From: CAZPGL01 sp964586175
Lineage (GTDB): Bacteria > Actinomycetota > Acidimicrobiia > Acidimicrobiales > MedAcidi-G1
Assembly: GCA_964586175.1 (NCBI GenBank)
Contig: CAZPGL010000021.1
Span: 1 to 35,626 of the forward strand
Direction: 5' to 3'
Length of the DNA stretch: 35,626 nucleotides
Below the pieces are notes generated by a model. The model had not been told where the DNA came from. It searched no databases and saw only the letters and a program-made list of their open reading frames with translations. Position 1 is the stretch's first letter, and every line of letters starts with the position of its first letter. Of this stretch, positions 7,739 to 17,070 are shown in pieces. Both the position numbers and the translations under genes were made by a program.

Positions 7739-8849
7739 GGGCCCGGTCCCCCACGAGGTGGGCGACGGCATCGGCGGCGTCGGGCCGGCCCACCGCCGCT
7801 CCGGAAGCGGCCATGGTCGTCAGCCGGTCGGGATCGGCGAGCAGGCCGGCGACCTCGCTGGCCAGCCGATCTGCCGAGACCTCGTGGTCGGGCACCAGCA
7901 CCGCCGCGCCGCGGTCGACGAGGGCCCGGGCGTTGGCCGTCTGGTGATCGCCGGGAGCCCCGGGCAACGGGATCAGCAGGGCCGGAACCCCGATCACGGC
8001 CAGTTCGGCGACCGTGGTCGCACCGGCCCGGCACACCACGAGATCGGCGGCGGCCAGCACGGACGGCAGGTCGTGTTCGTACTCGATCACCCGATGATCC
8101 ACCCCGGACGCGACGGTGGATGGCCGCAGGCCGGGGTCGGCGAAGTCACGGCTGCCGATCACGTGATGGACCACCATGGGTGCATGGGCCCAGTGTCCCA
8201 CCAGATCGACCACCGCCCGGTTGATGCGGCGGGCACCGAGCGAGCCTCCGAACACCACCACGAACGGACGGTCGTCCAGATCCAGCGCGGCCCGGGCATC
8301 GGCCCGCCCCCGTCCGGCCGCCAGGGCCCGGACCTCTGCCCGCACCGGGTTCCCCACGTTCTCGGCCCGGGGCAGGCCCGTGTCGTCGAAGGCCACCGCA
8401 CAGACCGAGGCGAAGCGGCCCAGCAGGCGATTGGCGGCACCGGGCACCGCGTTCTGCTCGGCCACGATGAGCGGCACACGGAGCACCACCGCGGCCAGCC
8501 CGCACGGCACGCTGGCGTACCCGCCAAGAGCAACCAACGCCCGTGGGCGGCGGCGCAGGAGCAGCCACCAGCCCATGACGAGGGCGCGCAGCAGCCCCCA
8601 CAGCGCCCCCAGGTTGGCCGGGGTCAGACGGCGCTGGATGCCCCGACCGGGCAGCACGGTGAGCGAGAAGCCGGCCGCCGGCACCAGCGTGTTCTCGATG
8701 CCTCGACGGCTGCCCACGAGATGAACCTCGTCCCGGCCGGCCACGATGCCGCGATCGACGAGGGCCGCGGCGATGGCCAGCCCGGGAAGCACATGGCCGG
8801 CGGTCCCTCCGCCGGCGATCACGACGCCCCGGCGGGCCCGGCGGCTCAC
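7731..8849 (-). CDS. murG: MurG, lipid II-forming N-acetylglucosaminyltransferase
   Basis: 372 aa. Transfers GlcNAc to lipid I on the inner membrane face. The first G-loop GGGTAGHVLPGLAIA is at about 13-27, LVALGGYASVPCGLA and EQNAVPGAANRLLGRF follow, then the second G-loop FGGSLGARRINR and the UDP-GlcNAc-binding region CRAGATTVAELAVIGVPALLIPLP. GTG start at 8849 overlaps the ftsW stop as GTGA. Confidence 0.97.
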   Translation of the reverse strand: MSRRARRGVVIAGGGTAGHVLPGLAIAAALVDRGIVAGRDEVHLVGSRRGIENTLVPAAGFSLTVLPGRGIQRRLTPANLGALWGLLRALVMGWWLLLRRRPRALVALGGYASVPCGLAAVVLRVPLIVAEQNAVPGAANRLLGRFASVCAVAFDDTGLPRAENVGNPVRAEVRALAAGRGRADARAALDLDDRPFVVVFGGSLGARRINRAVVDLVGHWAHAPMVVHHVIGSRDFADPGLRPSTVASGVDHRVIEYEHDLPSVLAAADLVVCRAGATTVAELAVIGVPALLIPLPGAPGDHQTANARALVDRGAAVLVPDHEVSADRLASEVAGLLADPDRLTTMAASGAAVGRPDAADAVAHLVGDRARG

Positions 8850-10024
8850 GACGTCTGCCGGGCCACGTTGAGCAGGATGCCGTAAGCGGCCAGGGTCATC
8901 ACGAGCGCGCTACCGCCGAAGGACACGAACGGCAGCGGAACGCCGGTGATTGGCACTAGACCGAGGACGGCACCGATGTTCACGAACGCCTGGATCAGCA
9001 CCCAGATCGTCACGCCGGCCGCCAGCAACTGCCCGAAGGCGTCGGGTGCCCTCACGGCGGTCGACAGCCCGACGATGCCGATCACCAGATAGGCCACGAT
9101 CACCAGACCGGCCCCGATCAGACCCAGTTCCTCGGCGACGATGGCGTAGATGAAGTCGGTGTGGGCGAACGGCAGGAACCCCCACTTGGCCCGGCTGGCC
9201 CCCAGGCCGATCCCGGAGATGCCACCGTTGGAGACGGCCACCGCAGCCTGGATGGTCTGCCAGCCGGTGTTGAGCGGATCGGTCCACGGGTCGAGCATGC
9301 CGAGCAGCCGCTGGCGTCGATAGCCGGCGCTCATGGCCAGGGCACCGACCCCAACCAGCCCGACCCCGCCGATGGCCGCCAGGATCCTGAGGCGCAGCCC
9401 GGCGAAGAACAGCATCGAGCCGACGATGGCCGAGATGATGACCGCCGTGCCGAGGTCCGGCTCGAGCATCAGCAGGAACCCGATAAGAGCCGTGACGGCG
9501 AGCAGCGGCCGCACGGTGAGGCGGGTGTCGTCGATCGAGCGGCCCGGTCGGGTCAGCAGGTCGGCGGAGAACAACAGGACGGCCAGTTTGGCCACCTCCG
9601 ACGGCTGGAAGGTGATCGGTCCGACACCCAACCAGCGAGCCGACCCGTTGGCCCGGATGCCCAGCCCCGGAATCAGAACCACCAGCAGCAGCAGCACGGC
9701 ACCGACGAGGGCCGGACCGGCCAGGACCCGCAACCGGTGATAGTCGATGCGCATCATGACCCCGCAGGCGATGAGGCCCAGCGTGAACCACACGACCTGC
9801 CGGCGGAGATGGTGCCAGGCGTCGTCGTAGGACTGCAGGTCGTTGACCGACGATGCGGACAGCACCATCACCACACCGAGGAGGCACAACAACAGGGCCA
9901 TGGCCCCGAGGATCACGAAGCGGGAGCTGCGGCTTCCGGGTGGCTTGCGCGGCCCTCGACCGCCGCTGCCGCCCGTCGGGTGGCGGGTGCGGGATCCGAG
10001 GCGTCCCCGGAGGGTGAGGTTCAC
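8846..10024 (-). CDS. ftsW: FtsW, SEDS-family septal peptidoglycan polymerase
   Basis: 392 aa multi-pass membrane protein with about ten hydrophobic segments after a basic, Gly/Arg-rich N-terminal tail (1-35). SEDS hallmarks include GSARWLGVGPITFQPSE, LMLEPDLGTAVI and the C-terminal GLVPITGVPLPFVSFGGS. FtsW polymerises lipid II with its partner PBP FtsI, encoded in the same operon. RodA is the closest alternative, but the dcw context settles FtsW. GTG start at 10024 overlaps the murD stop. Confidence 0.96.
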   Translation of the reverse strand: MNLTLRGRLGSRTRHPTGGSGGRGPRKPPGSRSSRFVILGAMALLLCLLGVVMVLSASSVNDLQSYDDAWHHLRRQVVWFTLGLIACGVMMRIDYHRLRVLAGPALVGAVLLLLVVLIPGLGIRANGSARWLGVGPITFQPSEVAKLAVLLFSADLLTRPGRSIDDTRLTVRPLLAVTALIGFLLMLEPDLGTAVIISAIVGSMLFFAGLRLRILAAIGGVGLVGVGALAMSAGYRRQRLLGMLDPWTDPLNTGWQTIQAAVAVSNGGISGIGLGASRAKWGFLPFAHTDFIYAIVAEELGLIGAGLVIVAYLVIGIVGLSTAVRAPDAFGQLLAAGVTIWVLIQAFVNIGAVLGLVPITGVPLPFVSFGGSALVMTLAAYGILLNVARQTS

Positions 10025-11331
10025 CGGATCACCGCCGTGGTGCGCTCACCGACGTGGCGGGCGAAGTCCCGTCCCCGGTCGGCATAGGAGTCGTACCAGT
10101 CGAACGAACTGCAGCCCGGCGAGAGCAGGACCGTCCCGTCGGGGGAGGCCAGCGCCGCGGCCAGGTCCACCGCCGCAGCCATGGAGTCGGCCGTGGTGAC
10201 CGGACACCGGCCGGCGAACGCCTCGGTGATCTCACCTGCCGCTTCGCCGATGGCGACTACGGCGCGCGGCGACGCGGCCGACATGGCGGTCAGGTCCAGA
10301 CCCTTGTTGCGGCCCCCGGCGATGAGCACGGCACCGGGGACGGCGGTGACCGCGCTGACGGTGGCGTGCGGGGTGGTGGCCTTGCTGTCGTCGACGAACC
10401 GGACGCCGTCGATGTCGGCCACCAACTGCATCCGGTGGGGCAGGCCGTCGAACTCGGCCAGCGCTGCGGCGCAACCGTCCACGGTCGCTCCGCTGCGTAG
10501 GGCGACCGCGATGGCCGCCTGGGCGTTGTCCAGGTCATGAGGCAGGGTGCGTCGCAGGTCGGCGACGGCGACCACCCGGTCTCCGTCGTACCAAAGGCCG
10601 TCGCCCTCGATCCGGCACGTGGCGGCCGCGGTCCCGAATCCGGTGGCCCCGGCCGGGGCGTGGCCGGCGACCGTCGGATCGCCCAGGTTGGCCACGGCAT
10701 CGGCCGGCGTGGCGACCCCGTCCCAGATCCGTCGTTTGGCGGCCTCGTAGGCCCCGAGGTCGGCGTGGACGTCAAGGTGGTCGGGGGCGAAGTTCAGCCA
10801 GGCCCCCACTTGTGCCGTGACCCGCCCGGCGTGGGCCAGCCGGAAGGACGACGCCTCGACGACGAACGTCTGGATGTCCGGATCGTCGATGGCGGCGACC
10901 AGGGGAATGTCGGTGTTGCCTGCGGCCATGGTCCGGATTCCTGAGCGGTGGAGCATCTCGGCCACCAGGGTCACGACGGTGGTCTTGCCGTTGGTGCCGG
11001 TAACCGCACATCGGGGGCGCTGGTCCCACTCGTCGGCGAGGTCGAACTCGTCGACGATGGGAACGCCGGCCCGGCGGGCAGCATCGAAGATCGGATGGCC
11101 GTCGGGTACTCCGGGGCTCATCACGATCCGAGTGCAGCCCTCGACGATCGCCGGCCACTGGTCACCGGTCGGTGCAGCCAGCAGGTCGACGCCGAGGTGG
11201 TCGGCGATCGCCTGAGCCGGTGAACCCGGACGGTCGTCGACGAGGCGCACCGGCAGCTCGCGGGCGTGCAGGGCGACGGCGACGGCACGACCGGTGACGC
11301 CCAGTCCCATGACCAGGGTCGGGCCGCTCAC
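10021..11331 (-). CDS. murD: UDP-N-acetylmuramoyl-L-alanine--D-glutamate ligase MurD
   Basis: 436 aa from GTG at 11331, which overlaps the mraY stop as GTGA. MGLGVTGRAVA near residue 8 is the MurD N-terminal nucleotide-binding loop; the P-loop GTNGKTT is at 112-118; VVEASSFRL and NFAPDHLDVH follow; the C-terminal domain has VDDSKATTPHAT and LLSPGCSSFDWY, all typical of MurD. The frame runs open far upstream into mraY but those residues are not MurD-like. Confidence 0.97.
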   Translation of the reverse strand: MSGPTLVMGLGVTGRAVAVALHARELPVRLVDDRPGSPAQAIADHLGVDLLAAPTGDQWPAIVEGCTRIVMSPGVPDGHPIFDAARRAGVPIVDEFDLADEWDQRPRCAVTGTNGKTTVVTLVAEMLHRSGIRTMAAGNTDIPLVAAIDDPDIQTFVVEASSFRLAHAGRVTAQVGAWLNFAPDHLDVHADLGAYEAAKRRIWDGVATPADAVANLGDPTVAGHAPAGATGFGTAAATCRIEGDGLWYDGDRVVAVADLRRTLPHDLDNAQAAIAVALRSGATVDGCAAALAEFDGLPHRMQLVADIDGVRFVDDSKATTPHATVSAVTAVPGAVLIAGGRNKGLDLTAMSAASPRAVVAIGEAAGEITEAFAGRCPVTTADSMAAAVDLAAALASPDGTVLLSPGCSSFDWYDSYADRGRDFARHVGERTTAVIR

Positions 11332-12380
11332 GATCCCACCCCGACGACCCCGGTGACGCCGGTGGCGATCGAGTCGGCGTAGAACAGGCCCAACCCCACC
11401 GCAGTGCACAGGCCGGAGATGATCCAGAAGCGCACGATGACCGTGGTCTCGGGCCAGCCCCCCAACTCGAAATGGTGGTGGACGGGCGCCATCCGGAAGA
11501 CCCGGCGACCACCGAGGGCCCGAAAGGTGCCGACCTGCAGGATGACCGAAACGGTCTCCATGACGAACAGCCCGGCGACGATCGGCAACAGCAGGTGGGT
11601 GCTGGTGGCCAGGGCCAGGGCGGCCAGGCCGGTGCCGATGGCCAGCGACCCGGTGTCGCCCATGAAGATGCGGGCGGGGGCAGCGTTCCACCACAGGAAC
11701 CCGAGGCATCCGCCGGCCATCGCCGCGGCGACCACCGCCAGGTCGAGGGCATGGGCCACCTCGTAGGTCTCGGGATACCGGAACTGCCAGAAACCGATGA
11801 AGGTGAACGCGGCGAAGCAGAACGTGCCGGCACCGGCGGCGAGGCCGTCGAGGCCGTCGGTCAGGTTGACGGCGTTCGACGACCCGATGATCAACAGCAC
11901 GGCCCACACCACCCAGATGGCCTGGCCGAGGTCGATTCCCGGCTGGTCGAACCGGGCGAACGACACGGTGGTGTGCACCGAGGTGTGCTCGGCGAGCAGC
12001 ACGGCGAAGGTGATGGCGACGCCCAGCAGGCCCAGCATCTTGGCCCGCTTGTTCAAGCCCAGGTTCCGCTCGCGAACCACCTTGATCCAGTCGTCGAGCA
12101 GGCCGACCGCCCCGCCGCCGATGATGGCCAGCATCACCAGAATTCCGGTGCGGGTGTAGATCCCCCGGTACAGGTCGCTGATGATGTAGCCGGCGACGGC
12201 TCCGGCGACGATCGCCACGCCGCCCATGGTCGGCGTGCCGGCCTTGGTGGCGTGTCCGTCGGGGCCGTCGTCGCGGATGGGCTGGCCGATGCGGTGTCGG
12301 GACAGCCACACGATGAGCAGGCGGGTCCCGAACAGCGACACCGCCATCGCCACCGCTGCCGCCAACAGGAGGCGGATCAC
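11328..12380 (-). CDS. mraY: Phospho-N-acetylmuramoyl-pentapeptide transferase MraY
   Basis: 350 aa integral membrane enzyme that makes lipid I from UDP-MurNAc-pentapeptide and undecaprenyl phosphate. Motifs: KAGTPTMGG near 46, GLLDDWIKV (catalytic Asp pair) near 113, NLTDGLDGLAAG near 185, FMGDTGSLAIG near 245 and the HHHFE-type motif VHHHFELGGW near 312. About ten membrane segments. GTG start at 12380 overlaps the murE stop directly, leaving no room for murF, whose gene normally stands here. Confidence 0.97.
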   Translation of the reverse strand: MIRLLLAAAVAMAVSLFGTRLLIVWLSRHRIGQPIRDDGPDGHATKAGTPTMGGVAIVAGAVAGYIISDLYRGIYTRTGILVMLAIIGGGAVGLLDDWIKVVRERNLGLNKRAKMLGLLGVAITFAVLLAEHTSVHTTVSFARFDQPGIDLGQAIWVVWAVLLIIGSSNAVNLTDGLDGLAAGAGTFCFAAFTFIGFWQFRYPETYEVAHALDLAVVAAAMAGGCLGFLWWNAAPARIFMGDTGSLAIGTGLAALALATSTHLLLPIVAGLFVMETVSVILQVGTFRALGGRRVFRMAPVHHHFELGGWPETTVIVRFWIISGLCTAVGLGLFYADSIATGVTGVVGVGS

Positions 12381-13795
12381 CGCGGGCCGTCCGTTGACGA
12401 CAGGTCGGCCAAGAGGAGACGCCGGACCACGGCGCGGTCATCGAAAGGCCGCCGCTCACCGCCGATCTCCTGGGTCGTCTCATGGCCCTTCCCGGCCACG
12501 ACGACCACGTCGCCCGGGTCGGCGATGGCCAGGGCAGCGGCGATCGCCGCCTCCCGGTCCACCTCCACGAGCGCGCGCGTCGGGTCCATGCCCTTCAGCA
12601 TGTCCGCGATGACCACCTCGGGTGGTTCATCCCTCGGGTTGTCGGAGGTCACGACCACCAGATCAGCTCCGGCGGCGGCGGCCGCACCCATCTCCGGGCG
12701 CTTGCCGCGGTCCCGCCCACCCCCGCAACCGCAGACCGCGATGAGTCGCCCGACACCTGCGATGGCCCGTGCGGCGGCCAACAGGACACCGAGGGCATCG
12801 GGGGTGTGGGCGTAGTCCACGATCACGATCGGCGCCCCGTCCGTCTCGATCATCTCGAAACGCCCCGGCACCGGTGTCACAGCGGCGAGGGCCGCGACGA
12901 CGTCGTCAGTCCCGACCCCCTGCCCGGCGGCCAGCTCGGCGGCGACCAGGGCGTTGACGGCCATGAAGTGACCCCGGAGCGGCAGGGTGACGGTGTGGCC
13001 GCGCCACTCCAGACGCAGACCGTCGCCGTCGTCGGTGATTCCTGCGGTGGCGCTGTCGATCACCGTCACCACGACGTCGGCTGCCTCCGCGGCGGTGACG
13101 ACCGCGCGGCCCTCTTCGTCGTCGACAACCACCACGGCCCGATCCGAGAATCCTCCGGTGAACAGCCGTCGTTTGGCTGCCGCGTACGCCGCCATGTCGC
13201 CGTGGAAATCCAGGTGGTCGCGGGACAGGTTGGTGAATGCCACGGCGGCGAACCGGGTGCCGTCGACCCGGTGCTGGGCAAGGGCGTGGGAGGACACCTC
13301 CATGACGACCGTGTCGTACCCGTCGTCCCGCCAACCGGCCAGTCGCTCCTGGAGGACGGGCGCTTCGGGTGTCGTGCGCTCACCGGTGAGGGTGCCCGAC
13401 ACGGCGACCCGGCGTCCGGCCGCGGTCAGCAGGTCGGCCAGCAGGTGGGCGACACTGGTCTTGCCGTTGGTGCCTGTCACCCCGATGACCTGGAGGTCGC
13501 GGCTGGGCTGACCGGCGACCGCCGCGCTGAGGGGACCCATGGTCGTCCGGACGTCGGGCACCACGATGACCGGCACCGGGAGATCCAATGGCCGCTCGGC
13601 CACTACGGCCACCGCTCCGGCGGCAACTGCCGCCGCGGCATGGTCGTGACCGTCGTGGACCTCGCCGGTGACGCAACAGAACAGGTCCCCGTCCTGCACG
13701 ACACGCGAGTCGTGGACCACCCGGTGCACGTCGACCGGTGCCTCGACCGCGGTGACCGTCAGGCCCACGGCCTCGAGCAGGGCCGGGAGTCGCAT
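12377..13795 (-). CDS. murE: UDP-MurNAc-L-Ala-D-Glu--meso-diaminopimelate ligase MurE
   Basis: 472 aa. P-loop GTNGKTS at 108-114, central-domain motifs MEVSSHALAQHRV and TNLSRDHLDFHG, VDYAHTPDALG near 327, and the C-terminal substrate signature DNPRDEP at 385-391. The DNPR form is the known hallmark of meso-diaminopimelate-specific MurE, as opposed to DNPA-type lysine enzymes, so the wall is probably of the mDAP type. ATG at 13795 starts one base after the ftsI stop. Confidence 0.97.
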   Translation of the reverse strand: MRLPALLEAVGLTVTAVEAPVDVHRVVHDSRVVQDGDLFCCVTGEVHDGHDHAAAAVAAGAVAVVAERPLDLPVPVIVVPDVRTTMGPLSAAVAGQPSRDLQVIGVTGTNGKTSVAHLLADLLTAAGRRVAVSGTLTGERTTPEAPVLQERLAGWRDDGYDTVVMEVSSHALAQHRVDGTRFAAVAFTNLSRDHLDFHGDMAAYAAAKRRLFTGGFSDRAVVVVDDEEGRAVVTAAEAADVVVTVIDSATAGITDDGDGLRLEWRGHTVTLPLRGHFMAVNALVAAELAAGQGVGTDDVVAALAAVTPVPGRFEMIETDGAPIVIVDYAHTPDALGVLLAAARAIAGVGRLIAVCGCGGGRDRGKRPEMGAAAAAGADLVVVTSDNPRDEPPEVVIADMLKGMDPTRALVEVDREAAIAAALAIADPGDVVVVAGKGHETTQEIGGERRPFDDRAVVRRLLLADLSSTDGPR

Positions 13796-13796
13796 C

Positions 13797-15683
13797 TCAG
13801 CCTCGGGCCGTGCCCGCTACCTCGTCGTCGCCCGCGGCCAGGCGTTCCAACTCGGCCTGCGCCTCGGCCAGGGCCTGAACCTGGGCGGGGGTGGCGGCGA
13901 TCACCCGTCCGGACTCTTCGAGACCGACCCGTTCGTCCTCCGACGGGACCCGCATCTGACGGACCGCGAACTGGGCGAACTCGGCGAACACCGGGGCTGC
14001 GGCCGACCCGCCCGAGTACGTCGGATACGTCGGCTCGTCGATCACGACCAGGATCGCCAGTTCGGGAGCCTCGGCAGGGAGGAAGCCGGCGAAGCTGGCC
14101 ACGTACGACACCTCGCCCTGCTCGAGGCCATAGCCACCGTCGGGATGGGGCTTCCACGCCGTGCCCGTCTTGCCGGCCACCCGGTAGCCGGGCACCTGAG
14201 CCCGTGTTCCGGTGCCGCTGAGCACGACGTCCTCCATCATGGTGGCGATCTCGGCGGCGTGCTCCGCTGGGAACACCCGCTCGGGGGTCGGCGTCGGCAT
14301 CATCTCGAACACCCCGTCATTGTCCCTCGTCCCGAGCACCATGGTGGGCGCGGGCCGCAAGCCGTCGTTGGCCAGGGTGGCGTAGGCGATCAACATCTGC
14401 ATCGGGGTGGTCGCCACCCCCTGTCCGATGGCGATCGTCGGCAGGGACGTGCCGGACCAGTTGGTGAGCGACGGCAGGATCCCGCTGGCTTCGCCGGGGA
14501 AGTCCAGCCCGGTGGTGGAGCCCAGCCCGAACTCGACCAACTGGTCGTAGAGGCGACTGGCCCCGAGGTCGATGGCCCACAGGATCGTCCCGACGTTGGA
14601 TGACTGACGCAGGATGTCGGCGACCGTCCAGTCCTCCTCTTCGTGGGCGAAGGAGTCCTTGAAGTCGGCGTCAGCCACGTTCACCCAGTTGTCGACAGGG
14701 CGGGACGCGGACGGGCTGCCGATCCCGGTCTCGAGGACGGCCGAGAACGTCAGCGGCTTGACGATGGATCCGGGCTCGTAGGTCCACGTGACGGCCCGAT
14801 GGTCCGAGGAGGGCCGAACGACACCGTCGGCGTCGCGGACGACGGTCGCCGACGCCAGGACCTCGCCGGTCTCCGGCCGCATGGCTACCAGCACGCCGGC
14901 CTCCGCATTGGCGGCTTCGACCCCGTCGGCCAGCAGGCGCTCAGCCTCGAACTGCAACGAGCGGTCGATGGAGATCACCAGGGTCAGCCCCTCCTGGGCC
15001 GGGTCGATGCGGTAGTCGCCTCCGGGGATGGTGGCACCCCGGGCACCCACCTCGACGACCATCTGGCCCGTCGTGCCGGACAGCAGGTCGTCGTAGACCA
15101 ACTCGAGGCCGCTGATGCCGTTGCTGTCGATGTCGGTCCGCCCCAGCAGGGACAGGGCCGACCCGTCGCCAGGCCTCTCGCGGGCCCGTTCCTGGATCGT
15201 GTACAGCCCGGGGAGTTCGAGTCCCAACACCTCCTCGGCGACCACGTCGTCGACCTGGCGGTCGAGGTAGACGAACGAGCGGTCGCTCGAGAGCCGGTCC
15301 AGGAGCACGCCGTAGTCGGTGTCGAGCACCCCGACCAGGGCCCGGGCCGTTCGGGCCGGGTCCTCGACGAGACGCGGATCGGCGACCACGGTGGAACGGG
15401 GCACCGACAGGGCCAGGTCCACGCCGTTGCGGTCCACGATCGCCCCCCGGCCGGCCGGCAGGGTGACGGTACGGATCCGCTGGGCGACGCCGTGGGCCAG
15501 ATAGCGGTCGGGTTCCAGGACCTGCAGGGTCACCAGCCGCCAGGTGAAGGCCCCGGCGATCAGCACGAACAGGCCGGCCACGAAGATGCACCGGTTTCGT
15601 AGGCGTCGGGTTCCGTCCAGGTGGGGCACGGCCCGGCCGGCCCCCCGCCCACTGGTCGCCTGGTGGGTGGGGCGTCGGCTCAC
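13797..15683 (-). CDS. ftsI: FtsI, septal class B penicillin-binding protein
   Basis: 628 aa. A basic cytoplasmic tail and one membrane span (about 33-52) are followed by the PBP dimerisation domain (about 68-215) and the transpeptidase domain with SIVK (catalytic S306), SSN (361-363) and KTGT (505-508). It crosslinks septal peptidoglycan together with FtsW. After the transpeptidase domain there is a C-terminal helical tail rich in Glu/Ala/Gln (about 590-628) of unclear role. GTG start at 15683 overlaps the stop of the ftsL-like gene. Confidence 0.96.
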   Translation of the reverse strand: MSRRPTHQATSGRGAGRAVPHLDGTRRLRNRCIFVAGLFVLIAGAFTWRLVTLQVLEPDRYLAHGVAQRIRTVTLPAGRGAIVDRNGVDLALSVPRSTVVADPRLVEDPARTARALVGVLDTDYGVLLDRLSSDRSFVYLDRQVDDVVAEEVLGLELPGLYTIQERARERPGDGSALSLLGRTDIDSNGISGLELVYDDLLSGTTGQMVVEVGARGATIPGGDYRIDPAQEGLTLVISIDRSLQFEAERLLADGVEAANAEAGVLVAMRPETGEVLASATVVRDADGVVRPSSDHRAVTWTYEPGSIVKPLTFSAVLETGIGSPSASRPVDNWVNVADADFKDSFAHEEEDWTVADILRQSSNVGTILWAIDLGASRLYDQLVEFGLGSTTGLDFPGEASGILPSLTNWSGTSLPTIAIGQGVATTPMQMLIAYATLANDGLRPAPTMVLGTRDNDGVFEMMPTPTPERVFPAEHAAEIATMMEDVVLSGTGTRAQVPGYRVAGKTGTAWKPHPDGGYGLEQGEVSYVASFAGFLPAEAPELAILVVIDEPTYPTYSGGSAAAPVFAEFAQFAVRQMRVPSEDERVGLEESGRVIAATPAQVQALAEAQAELERLAAGDDEVAGTARG

Positions 15684-16063
15684 GGTCGTGTCCGGGAGAA
15701 CGGGTTGGCCGAGGGTGCTGGGACAGGATCACGCGGGTCGCCGGGCACCACCGACGCCAGATACACCCGGGCCGGAGGCGGGACCATGCGAAGCCGGCCC
15801 TGGGCGACCTCGAGGATCCGATCCGGGCTCTCCAGGCGGGCCACCTCCATCCGGAGGACCTGGGCCTGCTCACGCCCGGCATCCAGGCGGTCCTGGAGGC
15901 GGTCTATGCCGTGCTGGCCGTTGACGAGAACGCTGTGGAAGCCCGCCAGGGCCAGCAGGGCGAAAAACCCCGCCAGCACGCTCACCGCCACGGCCGACCA
16001 GATGGACGACGTGGTATCGCTCCGGGTGCGTTCCCCTCGGAGGGGCCAGGTGATGGCGGTCAT
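15680..16063 (-). CDS. FtsL-like bitopic divisome protein
   Basis: 127 aa from ATG at 16063, overlapping the rsmH stop as ATGA. One membrane span (about 20-43), then a predicted coiled coil (HGIDRLQDRLDAGREQAQVLRMEVARLES, about 52-80) and a short segment PDRILEVAQGRLRMVPP typical of FtsL/septum formation initiator proteins, ending in a Pro-rich tail. Sequence is poorly conserved in this family, but size, topology and the rsmH-ftsL-ftsI position agree. FtsL would bridge FtsQ and FtsWI. Confidence 0.85.
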   Translation of the reverse strand: MTAITWPLRGERTRSDTTSSIWSAVAVSVLAGFFALLALAGFHSVLVNGQHGIDRLQDRLDAGREQAQVLRMEVARLESPDRILEVAQGRLRMVPPPARVYLASVVPGDPRDPVPAPSANPFSRTRP

Positions 16064-17028
16064 CGGCCCGGGCCCTCCCCTGGGTCGAGCCGCTCGATGG
16101 TGCGAAGACGAGCGCTCGCCGCGCGCGGGTTGGCTTCGGCCTCCTGCGGCGTCGGCCCCTTGGACCCCCGTCGGGGAAGTCGGACGGTGGGAACGGCACC
16201 GCAGGCGCACGGAAGACGGGCCGGGCAGGTACAGCCGCCGGTAGCCGCCAGGGTGAAGGCCGTCTTGACGAGGCGGTCCTCGCCGGAGTGGTAAGAGAGC
16301 ACCGCGCCCCGTCCGCCACCGGCCAGGCGGTCAATGGCGACGCCGAGGGTGCTGGCGATCTGATCCAGCTCACCGTTGACCTCTATGCGCAGGGCCTGGA
16401 ACGTCCGCTTGGCCGGATGGCCGCCCTGACGGCGGGCCGGCGCGGGAATCGCCTCGCGGACGATGTCGGCTAGCTCGGCGGTGTCTCCGACCGGACGGCG
16501 ACGGACGACGGCCGCGGCGATACGCCGGGCGAAGCGCTCGTCCCCGTACCGCTCGAGGACGGCAGCGAGCGCTCCTTCGGCATACCCGTTGACGACGTCG
16601 GCAGCGGTCAGGGGTTGGCGGCGGTCCATCCGCATGTCGAGCGGGCCGCTAGTGCGGTAGCTGAACCCGCGGTCGGCATGATCCAGCTGGGGCGACGACA
16701 CGCCGAGGTCGAACAGGAAGCCGGCCAGACGGTCGACCCGGGCCCGATCGAGCACTGCGGCAAGTTCGGCGAAAGGGGCCTGGTGCAGTTCGACGCGGTC
16801 GCCGTACGGCGCCAGGCGGCGGGACCCGGCCTCGAGGGCGGCCTCGTCGCGGTCGATGCCGAGCAATGTGCAGTCCGGTCGGGCATCGAGTAGGGCCGCC
16901 GCGTGTCCGCCGCCGCCAAGCGTCGCGTCGAGGATGACGCCTGCCGGCCCACCGGCGAGCGCTGCCAGCACCTCGTCGAGCATGACGGGACGGTGCCTGA
17001 ACCCTTGCTCGGGGTCGGTGGCGGTCAT
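16060..17028 (-). CDS. rsmH: 16S rRNA (cytosine(1402)-N(4))-methyltransferase RsmH (MraW)
   Basis: 322 aa. FRHRPVMLDEVL opens the domain; the SAM-binding motif LDATLGGGGH is at 33-42; LFDLGVSSPQLDHADRGFSY and PAKRTFQALRIEVN follow, and LSYHSGEDRLVK is near 255. It methylates C1402 of 16S rRNA. There are CxC/CxCG cysteines near 275 (CTCPARLPCACG), common in actinobacterial RsmH. The ATG at 17028 has no good ribosome binding site; it lies 230 bases after mraZ, with a large inverted repeat in between. Start is moderately sure. Confidence 0.96.
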   Translation of the reverse strand: MTATDPEQGFRHRPVMLDEVLAALAGGPAGVILDATLGGGGHAAALLDARPDCTLLGIDRDEAALEAGSRRLAPYGDRVELHQAPFAELAAVLDRARVDRLAGFLFDLGVSSPQLDHADRGFSYRTSGPLDMRMDRRQPLTAADVVNGYAEGALAAVLERYGDERFARRIAAAVVRRRPVGDTAELADIVREAIPAPARRQGGHPAKRTFQALRIEVNGELDQIASTLGVAIDRLAGGGRGAVLSYHSGEDRLVKTAFTLAATGGCTCPARLPCACGAVPTVRLPRRGSKGPTPQEAEANPRAASARLRTIERLDPGEGPGR

Positions 17029-17070
17029 CAGCGTGGGCGGCGTAGCGAGGACGGTCGGTGGTCGGGTGGC

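Noticed and set aside
11332..12483. Long open frame upstream of murD on the minus strand
   Set aside because: It runs antisense-free but out of frame through mraY; the residues are Arg/Pro-rich shadow translation of a high-GC gene, and murD starts at the GTGA overlap.
10948..12815. Long plus-strand frames opposite murD, mraY and murE
   Set aside because: Composition (Gly, His, Gln, Arg, Asp runs) is that of shadow frames and no family motif is visible.
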